Origin: Candidatus Aerophobetes bacterium Ae_b3b
GTDB taxonomy: Bacteria; Aerophobota; Aerophobia; Aerophobales; AE-B3A
Length of the DNA stretch: 38,226 nucleotides
Direction: 5' to 3'
NCBI GenBank assembly: GCA_005223085.1
Contig: NJBP01000016.1
Coordinates: 1 to 38,226, forward strand
The notes below the pieces were generated by a model. It saw only the letters and a program-made list of their open reading frames with translations. It was not told where the DNA came from and ran no database searches. How positions within the stretch are numbered: position 1 is the stretch's first letter; each line of letters starts with the position of its first letter. The position numbers and the translations under genes are program-made. This document shows, one piece after another, positions 31,456-38,226 of this stretch.

Positions 31456-31482
31456 CAGTCACGGAGATGTGGGGGGTAAAGA

Positions 31483-31935
31483 ATGGATCTCAAACAACTA
31501 CAAAAAGTAATTGAGATCTTTGAGTCCTCTTCTCTGGCTGAATTAGAGATAGAGGAGGCCGGAATGAGGTTCCGGTTAGCCAAACAGCCGAAGGGGTCGT
31601 CTGCCGAGGCTATGGCAAAATCCGAGGTTGTATCTCAATCTAAGGAAGTGCAAGAGGCGAAACCAGGAAAAAAACCACTAAAAGAGAAAAGACCACTAAT
31701 TTCTGTTCGCTCACCTCTGGTGGGGACCTTTTATAGGGCTCCTTCTCCGGAAGAGAAGCCTTATGTAGAAGTAGGAGATGAGGTGGTGGTAGGGCAAGGT
31801 CTTTGTGTTATAGAGGCCATGAAAGTGATGAATGAGATAACCTCGGAGGCAGAGGGAAGGATTAAGGAAATTTTGGTTAAGAATGGACATCCGGTGGAAT
31901 ATGACCAGGAGCTATTTTTGATAGAGGGGGAATAG
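31483..31935 (+). CDS. accB: biotin carboxyl carrier protein of acetyl-CoA carboxylase
   Basis: A 150-residue carrier that shuttles carboxybiotin between AccC and AccAD in fatty acid synthesis. N-terminal [20 protein letters not shown] is the AccB-specific helix; a Lys/Pro linker follows (residues 45-75); then the biotinyl domain with [20 protein letters not shown] and the biotinylation site [11 protein letters not shown] (Lys of EAMKVM near residue 116). It overlaps accC by one base. Confidence 0.95.
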   Translation: MDLKQLQKVIEIFESSSLAELEIEEAGMRFRLAKQPKGSSAEAMAKSEVVSQSKEVQEAKPGKKPLKEKRPLISVRSPLVGTFYRAPSPEEKPYVEVGDEVVVGQGLCVIEAMKVMNEITSEAEGRIKEILVKNGHPVEYDQELFLIEGE

Positions 31936-33293
31936 TGTTTACCAAGGTCCTCATTGCCAATCGGGGTGAGATTGCTCTTCGTATAGTAAGAGCCTGTAAA
32001 GAGCTAGGGATTGAGACAGTGGTGGTTTTTTCCAAGGAAGATGAGCACTCTCTGCCGGTGAGGTTTGCTGATGAGGCTATCTGTATTGGTCCACGCGAGC
32101 CGGCGGAAAGTTATCTTAATGTTCCTCGGATAATTAGTGCGGCTGAGGTAGCTGGAGCGGACGCCATTCATCCTGGATATGGGTTTCTGGCTGAAAATGA
32201 ACAGTTTGCAGAAATTTGTCGTAGCTCAGGAGTGGAGTTCATCGGGCCCCATGCCGAGCTAATTAAAAAACTGGGCAATAAAGTGGAGGCACGAAATACT
32301 GTGGCCAGGGCTGGGGTTTCCATAATTCCTGGCTCGGAAAAGGTCATCAGGAATAAGAGAGAAGCGGCTGAAGTAATCTCGCAGATTGGTTATCCCATCA
32401 TGTTGAAGGCGGCTTTGGGTGGAGGGGGTCGAGGGATGAGGGTAGTGCGAGAAAAAAGAGATCTAGGGGTTCTTTTTGATTTGGCCGGGCAGGAGGCTAA
32501 GGCTTCCTTTGGAAAACCGGATCTTTATGTGGAGAAATATTTAGAGGGAGCTACCCACATTGAATTTCAGATACTGGCCGATGAATCTGGGAAAGTCCTT
32601 TACTTTGGGGAAAGAAACTGTTCCATTCAGAGAAGATATCAAAAACTGATGGAAGAGTCTCCTTCTTTGGTTTTGGATGAATCTTTGCGCCAGGAGATGG
32701 GAAGGATTGCTGTAAAGGTAACCAGGGAGCTAGGATATGTAGGAGCAGGAACAGTCGAATTTTTATTGGATGAGAATAAAGAGTATTACTGCATGGAGAT
32801 GAACACCCGCCTTCAAGTAGAACATCCGGTGACTGAGATGGTTACCGGTAAAGACCTGGTTAAAGATCAGATTGTCATTGCGGCAGGAGATAATTTACCC
32901 TATGAACAGGAGGATATAAAACTCCAGGGCGCTGCCATAGAGTGTCGAATTAATGCCGAAGATCCAGAAAAAAATTTTGCCTCCTCTCCCGGTAAGATCA
33001 CGGCCTTCCACCTCCCGGGAGGACCGGGAACTAGGATAGATACTCATTTGTATTTCGGCTACAATATTCCTTCGGCTTACGATTCTTTGCTGGCCAAGCT
33101 CATCACCTGGGGGGAAAGTAGAGAAGAAGCTAGGGTTCGCATGAAACGGGCTCTGGAGGAATTTGTCATCGAAGGAATAAAGACAACTATCCCCTTTCAT
33201 CAGCGCATTATAGAAAATGAACATTTTAGAAAGGGTGAATTTTACATCAATTTCGTTGAGGACCAGCTCATGAAGTCAGGGGTCAGTGATTAG
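31935..33293 (+). CDS. accC: biotin carboxylase subunit of acetyl-CoA carboxylase
   Basis: Carboxylates biotin on AccB using ATP and bicarbonate; 452 aa, standard length. Seen: FTKVLIANRGEIALRIVRAC (biotin carboxylase N-domain), DAIHPGYGFLAENEQFAEIC (about residue 75), the ATP-grasp glycine loop MLKAALGGGGRGMRVVREK (about 157), EKYLEGATHIEFQILADESG, YCMEMNTRLQVEHPVTEMVT (about 285, metal and catalytic residues) and the C-terminal AIECRINAEDPEKNF. GTG start at 31935. The accA and accD genes are not here. A short gtcagtg-type direct repeat (about 33281-33310) follows its stop. Confidence 0.97.
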   Translation: MFTKVLIANRGEIALRIVRACKELGIETVVVFSKEDEHSLPVRFADEAICIGPREPAESYLNVPRIISAAEVAGADAIHPGYGFLAENEQFAEICRSSGVEFIGPHAELIKKLGNKVEARNTVARAGVSIIPGSEKVIRNKREAAEVISQIGYPIMLKAALGGGGRGMRVVREKRDLGVLFDLAGQEAKASFGKPDLYVEKYLEGATHIEFQILADESGKVLYFGERNCSIQRRYQKLMEESPSLVLDESLRQEMGRIAVKVTRELGYVGAGTVEFLLDENKEYYCMEMNTRLQVEHPVTEMVTGKDLVKDQIVIAAGDNLPYEQEDIKLQGAAIECRINAEDPEKNFASSPGKITAFHLPGGPGTRIDTHLYFGYNIPSAYDSLLAKLITWGESREEARVRMKRALEEFVIEGIKTTIPFHQRIIENEHFRKGEFYINFVEDQLMKSGVSD

Positions 33294-33327
33294 TGGTCAG
33301 TTGTCAGTGAAATAAGAAAAGGAGAAT

Positions 33328-33633
33328 ATGGTGATTGAAGCCGAAGGATATGAGGTCGACAAAAAGGTCACGTTGGGGCTAATCAAAAAAGCAGTTGGGC
33401 AAGTGGAAGGAATTCATGGTATTAAGAGAAGCTTATTCAAGGAAGGAATTAAAGTAAAGAAATCAGAAGAGGGGCTCGCAATTTCTTTAGAGTTACTGAT
33501 AAGCGAGGGAGGCTTTGTCCCTCAAATTGTGGAAGAGGTCCAGAAGAAGGTCAAGGAAGAGATAGAAAAGACTCTAGGCACCAAGGTAGCAAAGGTGGAT
33601 ATAAAAATAAGGGGAATTAAATCTTCCTCATAA
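33328..33633 (+). CDS. Asp23/Gls24 family protein
   Basis: A small alpha/beta protein of 101 residues. The first part GYEVDKKVTLGLIKKAVGQV and GIHGIKRSLFKEGIKVKK, then SLELLISEGGFVPQIVEEVQ and KKVKEEIEKTLGTKVAKVDI match the Asp23 (DUF322) pattern. In Firmicutes such proteins bind the membrane anchor AmaP and act in envelope stress; YqhY next to accBC in Bacillus affects acetyl-CoA carboxylase. The same order accB-accC-asp23 is seen here, followed by AmaP. AAGGAGAAT precedes ATG. Confidence 0.88.
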   Translation: MVIEAEGYEVDKKVTLGLIKKAVGQVEGIHGIKRSLFKEGIKVKKSEEGLAISLELLISEGGFVPQIVEEVQKKVKEEIEKTLGTKVAKVDIKIRGIKSSS

Positions 33634-33654
33634 ATCGTTTCCAAGGAGGCGAAG

Positions 33655-34176
33655 ATGAGATTTTATCAGAAAGTCTTATGGGGGGTAGGAGTTTGTGCTC
33701 TAGCTCTTCTTTCTTTAGGAGGATTTCTGGTAGTCGTGGGGCTGTTTGATAGATTTGTTGTCCATGGATGGCTTACTTTTGTTGAGCAGACGCTATTGAC
33801 CAGATCGATTATTCTGGTCATTTTTGGTTTCTTATTTGGACTGAGCCTATACCTTCCTTTTTTGACCAGGACCAAGGTCGAACGGGCGGTTATTCCCTTG
33901 AAGAATCCCCTGGGTGCAGTAGAGATCTCTCAGAAGGCAATCAGCGAGTTCATCCAGCGGATTGGTAAAGAAGTTGAAGGAGTTGAAGATATCAAGGCAG
34001 CTATAAAATCAAGTGACGAGGGAGTGGATGTTTATCTTACCCTCTCGGCACAGGCTCAAGGAGAGGTTCCTCGACTGATAGATGAGCTACAGACAGTAGT
34101 GAAGACCTATCTCAATAAGACGGTGGGTATCGAAAATGTACGGGAGATAAAGGTAAGGGTAGTCAAGCTCATCTGA
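33655..34176 (+). CDS. amaP: AmaP-like alkaline-shock membrane anchor
   Basis: A 173-residue protein with two membrane helices (VGVCALALLSLGGFLVVVGL near residue 11 and ILVIFGFLFGLSLYLPF near 52) and an Asp23-like soluble domain in the second half (AVEISQKAISEFIQRIGKEV, DVYLTLSAQAQGEVPRL). This is the AmaP layout, a membrane anchor for Asp23 proteins. It lies 21 bp after the Asp23 gene with CCAAGGAGGCGAAG before the ATG. Strong pair, function in this cell unknown. Confidence 0.82.
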   Translation: MRFYQKVLWGVGVCALALLSLGGFLVVVGLFDRFVVHGWLTFVEQTLLTRSIILVIFGFLFGLSLYLPFLTRTKVERAVIPLKNPLGAVEISQKAISEFIQRIGKEVEGVEDIKAAIKSSDEGVDVYLTLSAQAQGEVPRLIDELQTVVKTYLNKTVGIENVREIKVRVVKLI

Positions 34177-34197
34177 CCCTAGGACTATGTTTTCCGG

Positions 34198-36993
34198 ATG
34201 CTAGGGAGACTAAGATTGAAAGGGATTTTTTGGAGAAAGGGGTGGCTTATACCCCTTTTTTTCTTTTTCGTATTGGCCCCCAAAATTACTTTGGCAGAGT
34301 TTAATCATCCCGAGCTACGTTGGAAAGTCATAGAAACCCCTCATTTCCTTATCCACTATCACCAGGGAGAGGAAACTTTCGCTTATGCCTCGGCCAGAAT
34401 CGCCGAGGAGGTCTATCCTCGCATTACTTCTGATTTAGGCTACCAGCCCTCTCAGAAAACTCCCATCATTATCGAAAACTACAACGATACCACCGGGGGA
34501 TATACCTCTACCTTGACTGGAAAGATCGTCATTCAGGCTCAATCAGATCCCACTCGAGGTTCAGGGAGCCTCTCCTGGATAAGAGAGGTCATTGCTCATG
34601 AATTTACCCATGTGGTCACCTTCGCCGCCATTCAGGAATCGGTCTTTCCCCTGCGGCGGTTGATAGCCAATTTAGTTCTCCCCATGTGGTTCATAGAGGG
34701 ATTGGCTCAATATGAGGGAGAAGAACTCCATTCCTTAAAGAGGATGGTGGTGGGGGATGAGGCTCGCCAGACCACCATTATGTCGGAGGCAGATTTAGCT
34801 GCCTTTTATTTCTTTGAGGGCTGGGGAAGAACTTCCGGTTACTATCAATCAGACAGTTTCATCCGCTATATCTTTCAAACTTATGGACAGGATAAGATAG
34901 CCGGGATTTTGACTCATCTTCGGAGTCAGCCCATTTACCGGCTCGTAGGCCAGATTAGCCTCACCACCGGGGAGATGGCGGTCTATCCTCTGCCTCGTTT
35001 TCTAAGTTTTGATGAAGCTCTAAAGACGGTAGTGGGTAAGGATTCCTCCACCCTTTACATCGAATGGCGAAATTGGATCATGAATAAATGTAGCAAGGAA
35101 AAAGAAGATATACCCGATCCATGGCTCACCCCAGAGTCACTCTTAACCTCAGAGGGCAGGAAAAATATGCATCCCGTGTTCTCTCCCTCGGAAGATAAAA
35201 TTGCTTTTACCTCTGATCGAGGATACGACTATGGTATTTTTGACCTATACCTCATGGATCTGGGCACGAAGGAAGTCAAGAGGCTGGATAAGAAGGTTAA
35301 TCCCTATATCTCTTTTTCCCCCGATGGAAGTAAGATCGTTTACTCGAAAACGCAGTTTTTTACTCCTGAAAGAGCTTTTTTGAGTGATCTTTATCTTGTT
35401 GATGTAAAGACCCAAAGAAAAAGAAGGCTAACCTATGGCCTGCGGGCAGGTCAGCCAGTTTTTTCCCCCAAGGGGGACCGCATAGTGTTTGTGAGGCAGG
35501 AGGGAGGAAACTCTAATCTTTATCTTCTGGAGATTAAAACCGGTGAAGTTTTTTCTCTTACCAACCATCACGACGGACTAACCCAGAATTTCTCTCCCTC
35601 TTTTTCGCCTGATGGAGAAAAAATAGCCTTTGCTTCCTTTCGCCAGGGGAAAAGGGATATTTATCTTTTGGATTTAGAGAACAGAATCACCTCTCCTCTC
35701 ACTCTAGATGATGCCGATGATCGCTGCCCAGTCTTTTCTACCGACGGCGAGAAAGTTTACTTTATTTCCAATCGAAAAGATGGTGTATTTAACCTTTTTT
35801 CAGTTGATCTTTTGACAAAAAGACTCAAGCAGTATACCCGGGTGAGAGGTGGGGTCTTCGAGCCGGCCATCTCCTCTGATGAAAAGAGGGTGGTGGTGTC
35901 TGCCTATCAGGCACAGAGGTTTTCTCTTTATCTTCTTTCCCTCAAGCCCTTAGATGAGGAGGAATTAAACCCTTCTGAGTCTAAGGAAATTACTAAGATC
36001 ATTGCTGAATATTCGCCAACCCAAGAGGATAGGGTAGCTCACCTTGGCCTCGCTTGCCGCCCTTATCGACCTCGCCTGCGACTTCACTATATCCTTCCTT
36101 GGGTTTCTGTAAGTCCTGATGGTTCTTATATTTCCCTGGATGCCTATGCTTCCGATACCCTGGAAAAGCATAATCTTTACATCTCTACTCTGCTAACGGA
36201 GGGGTTTCAGTATGATCTAACATATGTCAACCGGGAGTTGGGACCCACTCTCTGGGGGGAAGTTTATAATCTAACGCGCTCAAGTGGAGCTCTGGCAGGC
36301 TTGAGCTATTCTCTTACCGATAAACAAACTCTGGGTTTTTTATTTCATACAGAGTACGGGAAAAGTGGGCTTTTTCTCTCACCGGAATCCTGGCGGGGCA
36401 GGGTGAATAGAATTAAGGGAGTCTGGCAATTTGCTAACCTTACTCCTACCTGTGATCCTGGCCTTGAGCGGTCGGGAAAGTTGTTTTATCTGGGGGCAGA
36501 ATACTCGGGGCCCGATATGGGTAGTGAGCTAAATTATACTGCTTATGAGGCAGGAGCTGCAGATTACAGACGCTTTAGGAATAATCGGAGTTTTGCCTTA
36601 AGGCTGCTTGGCCGCAAGATAGAAAACCGAGAAGAGAAAGTCAAGGTTTTAGCCCCTCTGGGAGGAGCAAATTCTCTCCGAGGTTATCCCCGAAACTGGC
36701 TGGAAGGGGAAAACCTTCTTCTTTCTTCCCTGGAATATAGATTTTTGTGGTTCAAGAGAATCGGGGGCTCTCCAAACCTTTATCTCGATCGACTGGGAGC
36801 CGCTCTTTTCTATGATGCCGGGGATGCCTGGAATAAAAAGTTCAAGCTGAAACGTAGTTGGGGAGGTGAGCTTCGCCTGAGGCTCCTTCCCTTTGGTAAA
36901 TATTCTTTAATCGTGAGGTTGGGCATAGCCTGGCCCCTTGATTGGGAAAAGGAGGAAGCTAGAGTCTTCCTCGCCCTGGGGGGAGTATTTTAA
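34198..36993 (+). CDS. metalloprotease, PD40 propeller and outer-membrane barrel fusion
   Basis: A 931-residue exported protein with three parts. After a signal peptide (WLIPLFFFFVLAPKITLA) comes a zinc peptidase domain with HEFTH (H134-H138) and a downstream Glu in WFIEGLAQYEGEE (E167), the gluzincin ligand set. From about residue 320 to 590 are six TolB/PD40-type repeats, such as FSPSEDKIAFTSDRG, FSPDGSKIVYSK and FSPDGEKIAFASFRQG. From about 620 to the end are amphipathic beta strands with LGGANSLRGYPRNWLEGENL (about 820) and AALFYDAGDAWNKK (about 872), hallmarks of the Omp85/surface-antigen barrel. So a periplasmic protease and propeller would be tethered by their own barrel. It follows AmaP by 21 bp. 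Substrate unknown. Confidence 0.85.
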   Translation: MLGRLRLKGIFWRKGWLIPLFFFFVLAPKITLAEFNHPELRWKVIETPHFLIHYHQGEETFAYASARIAEEVYPRITSDLGYQPSQKTPIIIENYNDTTGGYTSTLTGKIVIQAQSDPTRGSGSLSWIREVIAHEFTHVVTFAAIQESVFPLRRLIANLVLPMWFIEGLAQYEGEELHSLKRMVVGDEARQTTIMSEADLAAFYFFEGWGRTSGYYQSDSFIRYIFQTYGQDKIAGILTHLRSQPIYRLVGQISLTTGEMAVYPLPRFLSFDEALKTVVGKDSSTLYIEWRNWIMNKCSKEKEDIPDPWLTPESLLTSEGRKNMHPVFSPSEDKIAFTSDRGYDYGIFDLYLMDLGTKEVKRLDKKVNPYISFSPDGSKIVYSKTQFFTPERAFLSDLYLVDVKTQRKRRLTYGLRAGQPVFSPKGDRIVFVRQEGGNSNLYLLEIKTGEVFSLTNHHDGLTQNFSPSFSPDGEKIAFASFRQGKRDIYLLDLENRITSPLTLDDADDRCPVFSTDGEKVYFISNRKDGVFNLFSVDLLTKRLKQYTRVRGGVFEPAISSDEKRVVVSAYQAQRFSLYLLSLKPLDEEELNPSESKEITKIIAEYSPTQEDRVAHLGLACRPYRPRLRLHYILPWVSVSPDGSYISLDAYASDTLEKHNLYISTLLTEGFQYDLTYVNRELGPTLWGEVYNLTRSSGALAGLSYSLTDKQTLGFLFHTEYGKSGLFLSPESWRGRVNRIKGVWQFANLTPTCDPGLERSGKLFYLGAEYSGPDMGSELNYTAYEAGAADYRRFRNNRSFALRLLGRKIENREEKVKVLAPLGGANSLRGYPRNWLEGENLLLSSLEYRFLWFKRIGGSPNLYLDRLGAALFYDAGDAWNKKFKLKRSWGGELRLRLLPFGKYSLIVRLGIAWPLDWEKEEARVFLALGGVF

Positions 36994-37072
36994 AATTAAG
37001 GTTATAGCTCCTTCGGTTTTCTGAAAAATCCTCTTTCCTCTCAAACTTTTTCCTCGAATCGGGGACCTCGGT

Positions 37073-37100
37073 TTGACAACCCCCCATTTTTTACTATATT
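37073..37100 (+). promoter_or_regulatory. sigma-70 type promoter upstream of the sigma-54-like gene
   Basis: TTGACA (37073-37078) and TATATT (37095-37100) with 16 bp between. The gene starts 212 bp later, and a MITE-like element fills most of that leader, so the mRNA would carry its hairpins. Confidence 0.6.
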
Positions 37101-37117
37101 TTAAGATAAGTGAGGCT

Positions 37118-37266
37118 GTAAATACTTAGTGAACCCCGTCATTGCGAGCGAAGCAATCTCGGTAGTCGCAGGCTTTAGCCTGCGTTTATACGCACCCTAA
37201 AGGGTGCGGCTACCCGCTCTGTTCTTGGCAGTCAACAACATGGAACGTCCTTCGCTGAATATTTAA
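37118..37266. mobile_element. MITE-like element R2, copy 3
   Basis: Ends gtaaatacttagtgaacc (37118 onward) and the reverse complement of the sequence ending at 37266 match at 15 of 23 positions, and the left end closely matches the right end of copy 1. The core (37161-37214) is the same hairpin pair in the opposite order: GGTAGTCGCAGGC...gcctgcg, then cgcaccc-taaa-gggtgcGGCTACC. It lies in the 318-bp gap before the sigma-54-like gene. Confidence 0.7.
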
Positions 37267-37311
37267 AATAAGTTTATTGCCCTTTACCGAACAAAGTGAG
37301 GCTTATTGTAA

Positions 37312-38226
37312 ATGGAAATGGGATCTCTAAGACACACTCTGAGAGCAAAGACCTCCCAGGTCTTAAGACAAAAACAGATTGGAAGGATAAAGCTGGGTCA
37401 GCTCTTTTCTCTTCCCGAGCCAGAGTTTAGAAAATTAATTAAAGAATTAGAAAACGATTCTCTATTTAAGGAATTAGTTAGTAAATGGAAAGTTGTAGGT
37501 TACCGAAAATTTAGTGGGATTCGGGCTCCTTTAACGGTTGAGCTTAAGGATGGTCTTATTGTTTCCTCGGATACTTTTGATCTGCAAAGCTTGCTTTACC
37601 AGAATCCCCAAACTGCACCCCTCCTTCAAAAAATTGGGCAGCTAATAGGAGAAGATCGCTTTAATAAGCTTTTACATGGCGGGGTAAGCGTTAAGCAAAT
37701 CGAGCGTGAGTGTCGGTTGACTCCCAAAGAAACAGAAATTTTCAAAGACTTCTTAAATAGGTTTGAATTAGAAAAGCTTACCAGTGGTGGTTCAGTTTCT
37801 TCCCCTACCGAAAGTATCCCTTCTCGGCCTGCCAGAGCTTTCAAGATAGCCTCTATCGAAAGAGAAGGAGATGAGCTGGTAATCTATCCTCATCTGAAAG
37901 AAGATTATCTGGTTAAAGGTAAATACTCTATTAACTATGAGCGGTACGAACAACTTTATCGAAAGAGAAATCTTGCCTCGGAAAAACTTAACCGGATCTC
38001 TAAGATTTTTAAAATGTTAAATCTGGTTAATCGAAGAACTACCACTATCTACCAGATTATTCACTACATAAAAGAGACTCAATCTGATTATCTTTACTCG
38101 GGAGACCCTGGCAGGCTTCGGTCCCTTACTCGACGAAAGCTGGCTAGAAGAATAGGAGTACATCCCAGCTCAATTACCAGAGTTATGACCAATAAAAGTA
38201 TTAATACTCCTCAGAGGAAAGAACTA
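37312..38226 (+). CDS. rpoN: RNA polymerase sigma-54-like factor, 3' end outside the window
   Basis: Open from ATG 37312 to the window end (305 codons, no stop). The N-terminus has a short region I-like stretch (VLRQKQIGRIKLGQLFSLPE and LIKELENDSLFKEL), as in RpoN. Late in the window RRTTTIYQIIHYIKETQSDY and LTRRKLARRIGVHPSSITRV followed by MTNKSINTP match the core and helix-turn-helix parts of sigma-54 (LAxxxGVHPSTISR). The RpoN box should follow outside the window. Region I is short and not Gln-rich and the core-binding part is divergent, so it may be an unusual variant. Sigma-54 factors need enhancer-binding ATPases, none of which is here. Confidence 0.8.
   Translation, partial: MEMGSLRHTLRAKTSQVLRQKQIGRIKLGQLFSLPEPEFRKLIKELENDSLFKELVSKWKVVGYRKFSGIRAPLTVELKDGLIVSSDTFDLQSLLYQNPQTAPLLQKIGQLIGEDRFNKLLHGGVSVKQIERECRLTPKETEIFKDFLNRFELEKLTSGGSVSSPTESIPSRPARAFKIASIEREGDELVIYPHLKEDYLVKGKYSINYERYEQLYRKRNLASEKLNRISKIFKMLNLVNRRTTTIYQIIHYIKETQSDYLYSGDPGRLRSLTRRKLARRIGVHPSSITRVMTNKSINTPQRKEL

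Noticed and set aside
1-38226. CRISPR arrays, tRNA, rRNA or known riboswitches
   Set aside because: No regularly spaced repeats, cloverleaf or familiar conserved RNA sequence was found on reading both strands.

Overview
The window reads as chromosomal DNA of an uncultured diderm bacterium. An outer membrane is implied by a nearly complete LPS-export set (lptC, lptA, lptB, lptD), an ExbB-ExbD-TonB energy-coupling set and a large outer-membrane barrel fusion. The mix is unusual for a well-studied phylum: V/A-type ATPase subunits, an archaeal-looking RNase HII, an Asp23/AmaP pair, and a Firmicutes-like order pepQ-efp-accB-accC-asp23 in a cell that exports LPS. This suggests a deep-branching candidate phylum of the Aerophobota/Atribacterota kind, but that is a guess from gene content. 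No rRNA, tRNA or CRISPR array was seen.

Layout. 1-1914 is an accessory segment on the minus strand: a HEPN-domain gene with an unknown partner, a set of attC-like sites, and a C-terminal piece of a tyrosine recombinase with a frameshift at its catalytic tyrosine. It abuts the stop codon of pyrK, whose usual partner pyrD is absent. 2744-8550: divergent pyrK and fumarase promoters, fumarase alpha, RNase HII and the lpt cluster, with a dispersed repeat between lptC and lptA. 8618-14172: a MITE-like element, purD, exbB-exbD-tonB (strong promoter with a palindrome at the expected transcription start) and uvrB. 14345-15437: V-type ATPase subunits K and E only, followed by the second copy of the dispersed repeat. 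15788-19898: a tight four-gene operon, ribulokinase, ribulose-5-phosphate epimerase, and the large and small subunits of an aconitase-like dehydratase. 20003-22703: an exported ClpP-like protease, phosphofructokinase and a small exported protein.

22816-27423 is a second accessory segment bounded by 73-bp direct repeats. It carries HU, a class IV aminotransferase, a methyltransferase and an AlkD-like protein, among gene remnants that are all C-terminal ends (metallo-beta-lactamase fold, homocysteine methyltransferase, methyltransferase). 27527-38226 returns to dense plus-strand genes: a lipoprotein of the phospholipase D family, GDP-mannose pyrophosphorylase, Xaa-Pro peptidase, EF-P, the biotin carrier and biotin carboxylase of acetyl-CoA carboxylase, Asp23, AmaP, a metalloprotease-propeller-barrel fusion, and a divergent sigma-54-like gene running off the end.

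Five promoter candidates share a TTGACA box, four of them with exactly 16 bp to a TA-rich -10 box. The most interesting material is the integron-like remnant, three dispersed repeat families, the protease-propeller-barrel fusion, the araBD-leuCD operon and the divergent RpoN. No complete undescribed system can be claimed from sequence reading alone.
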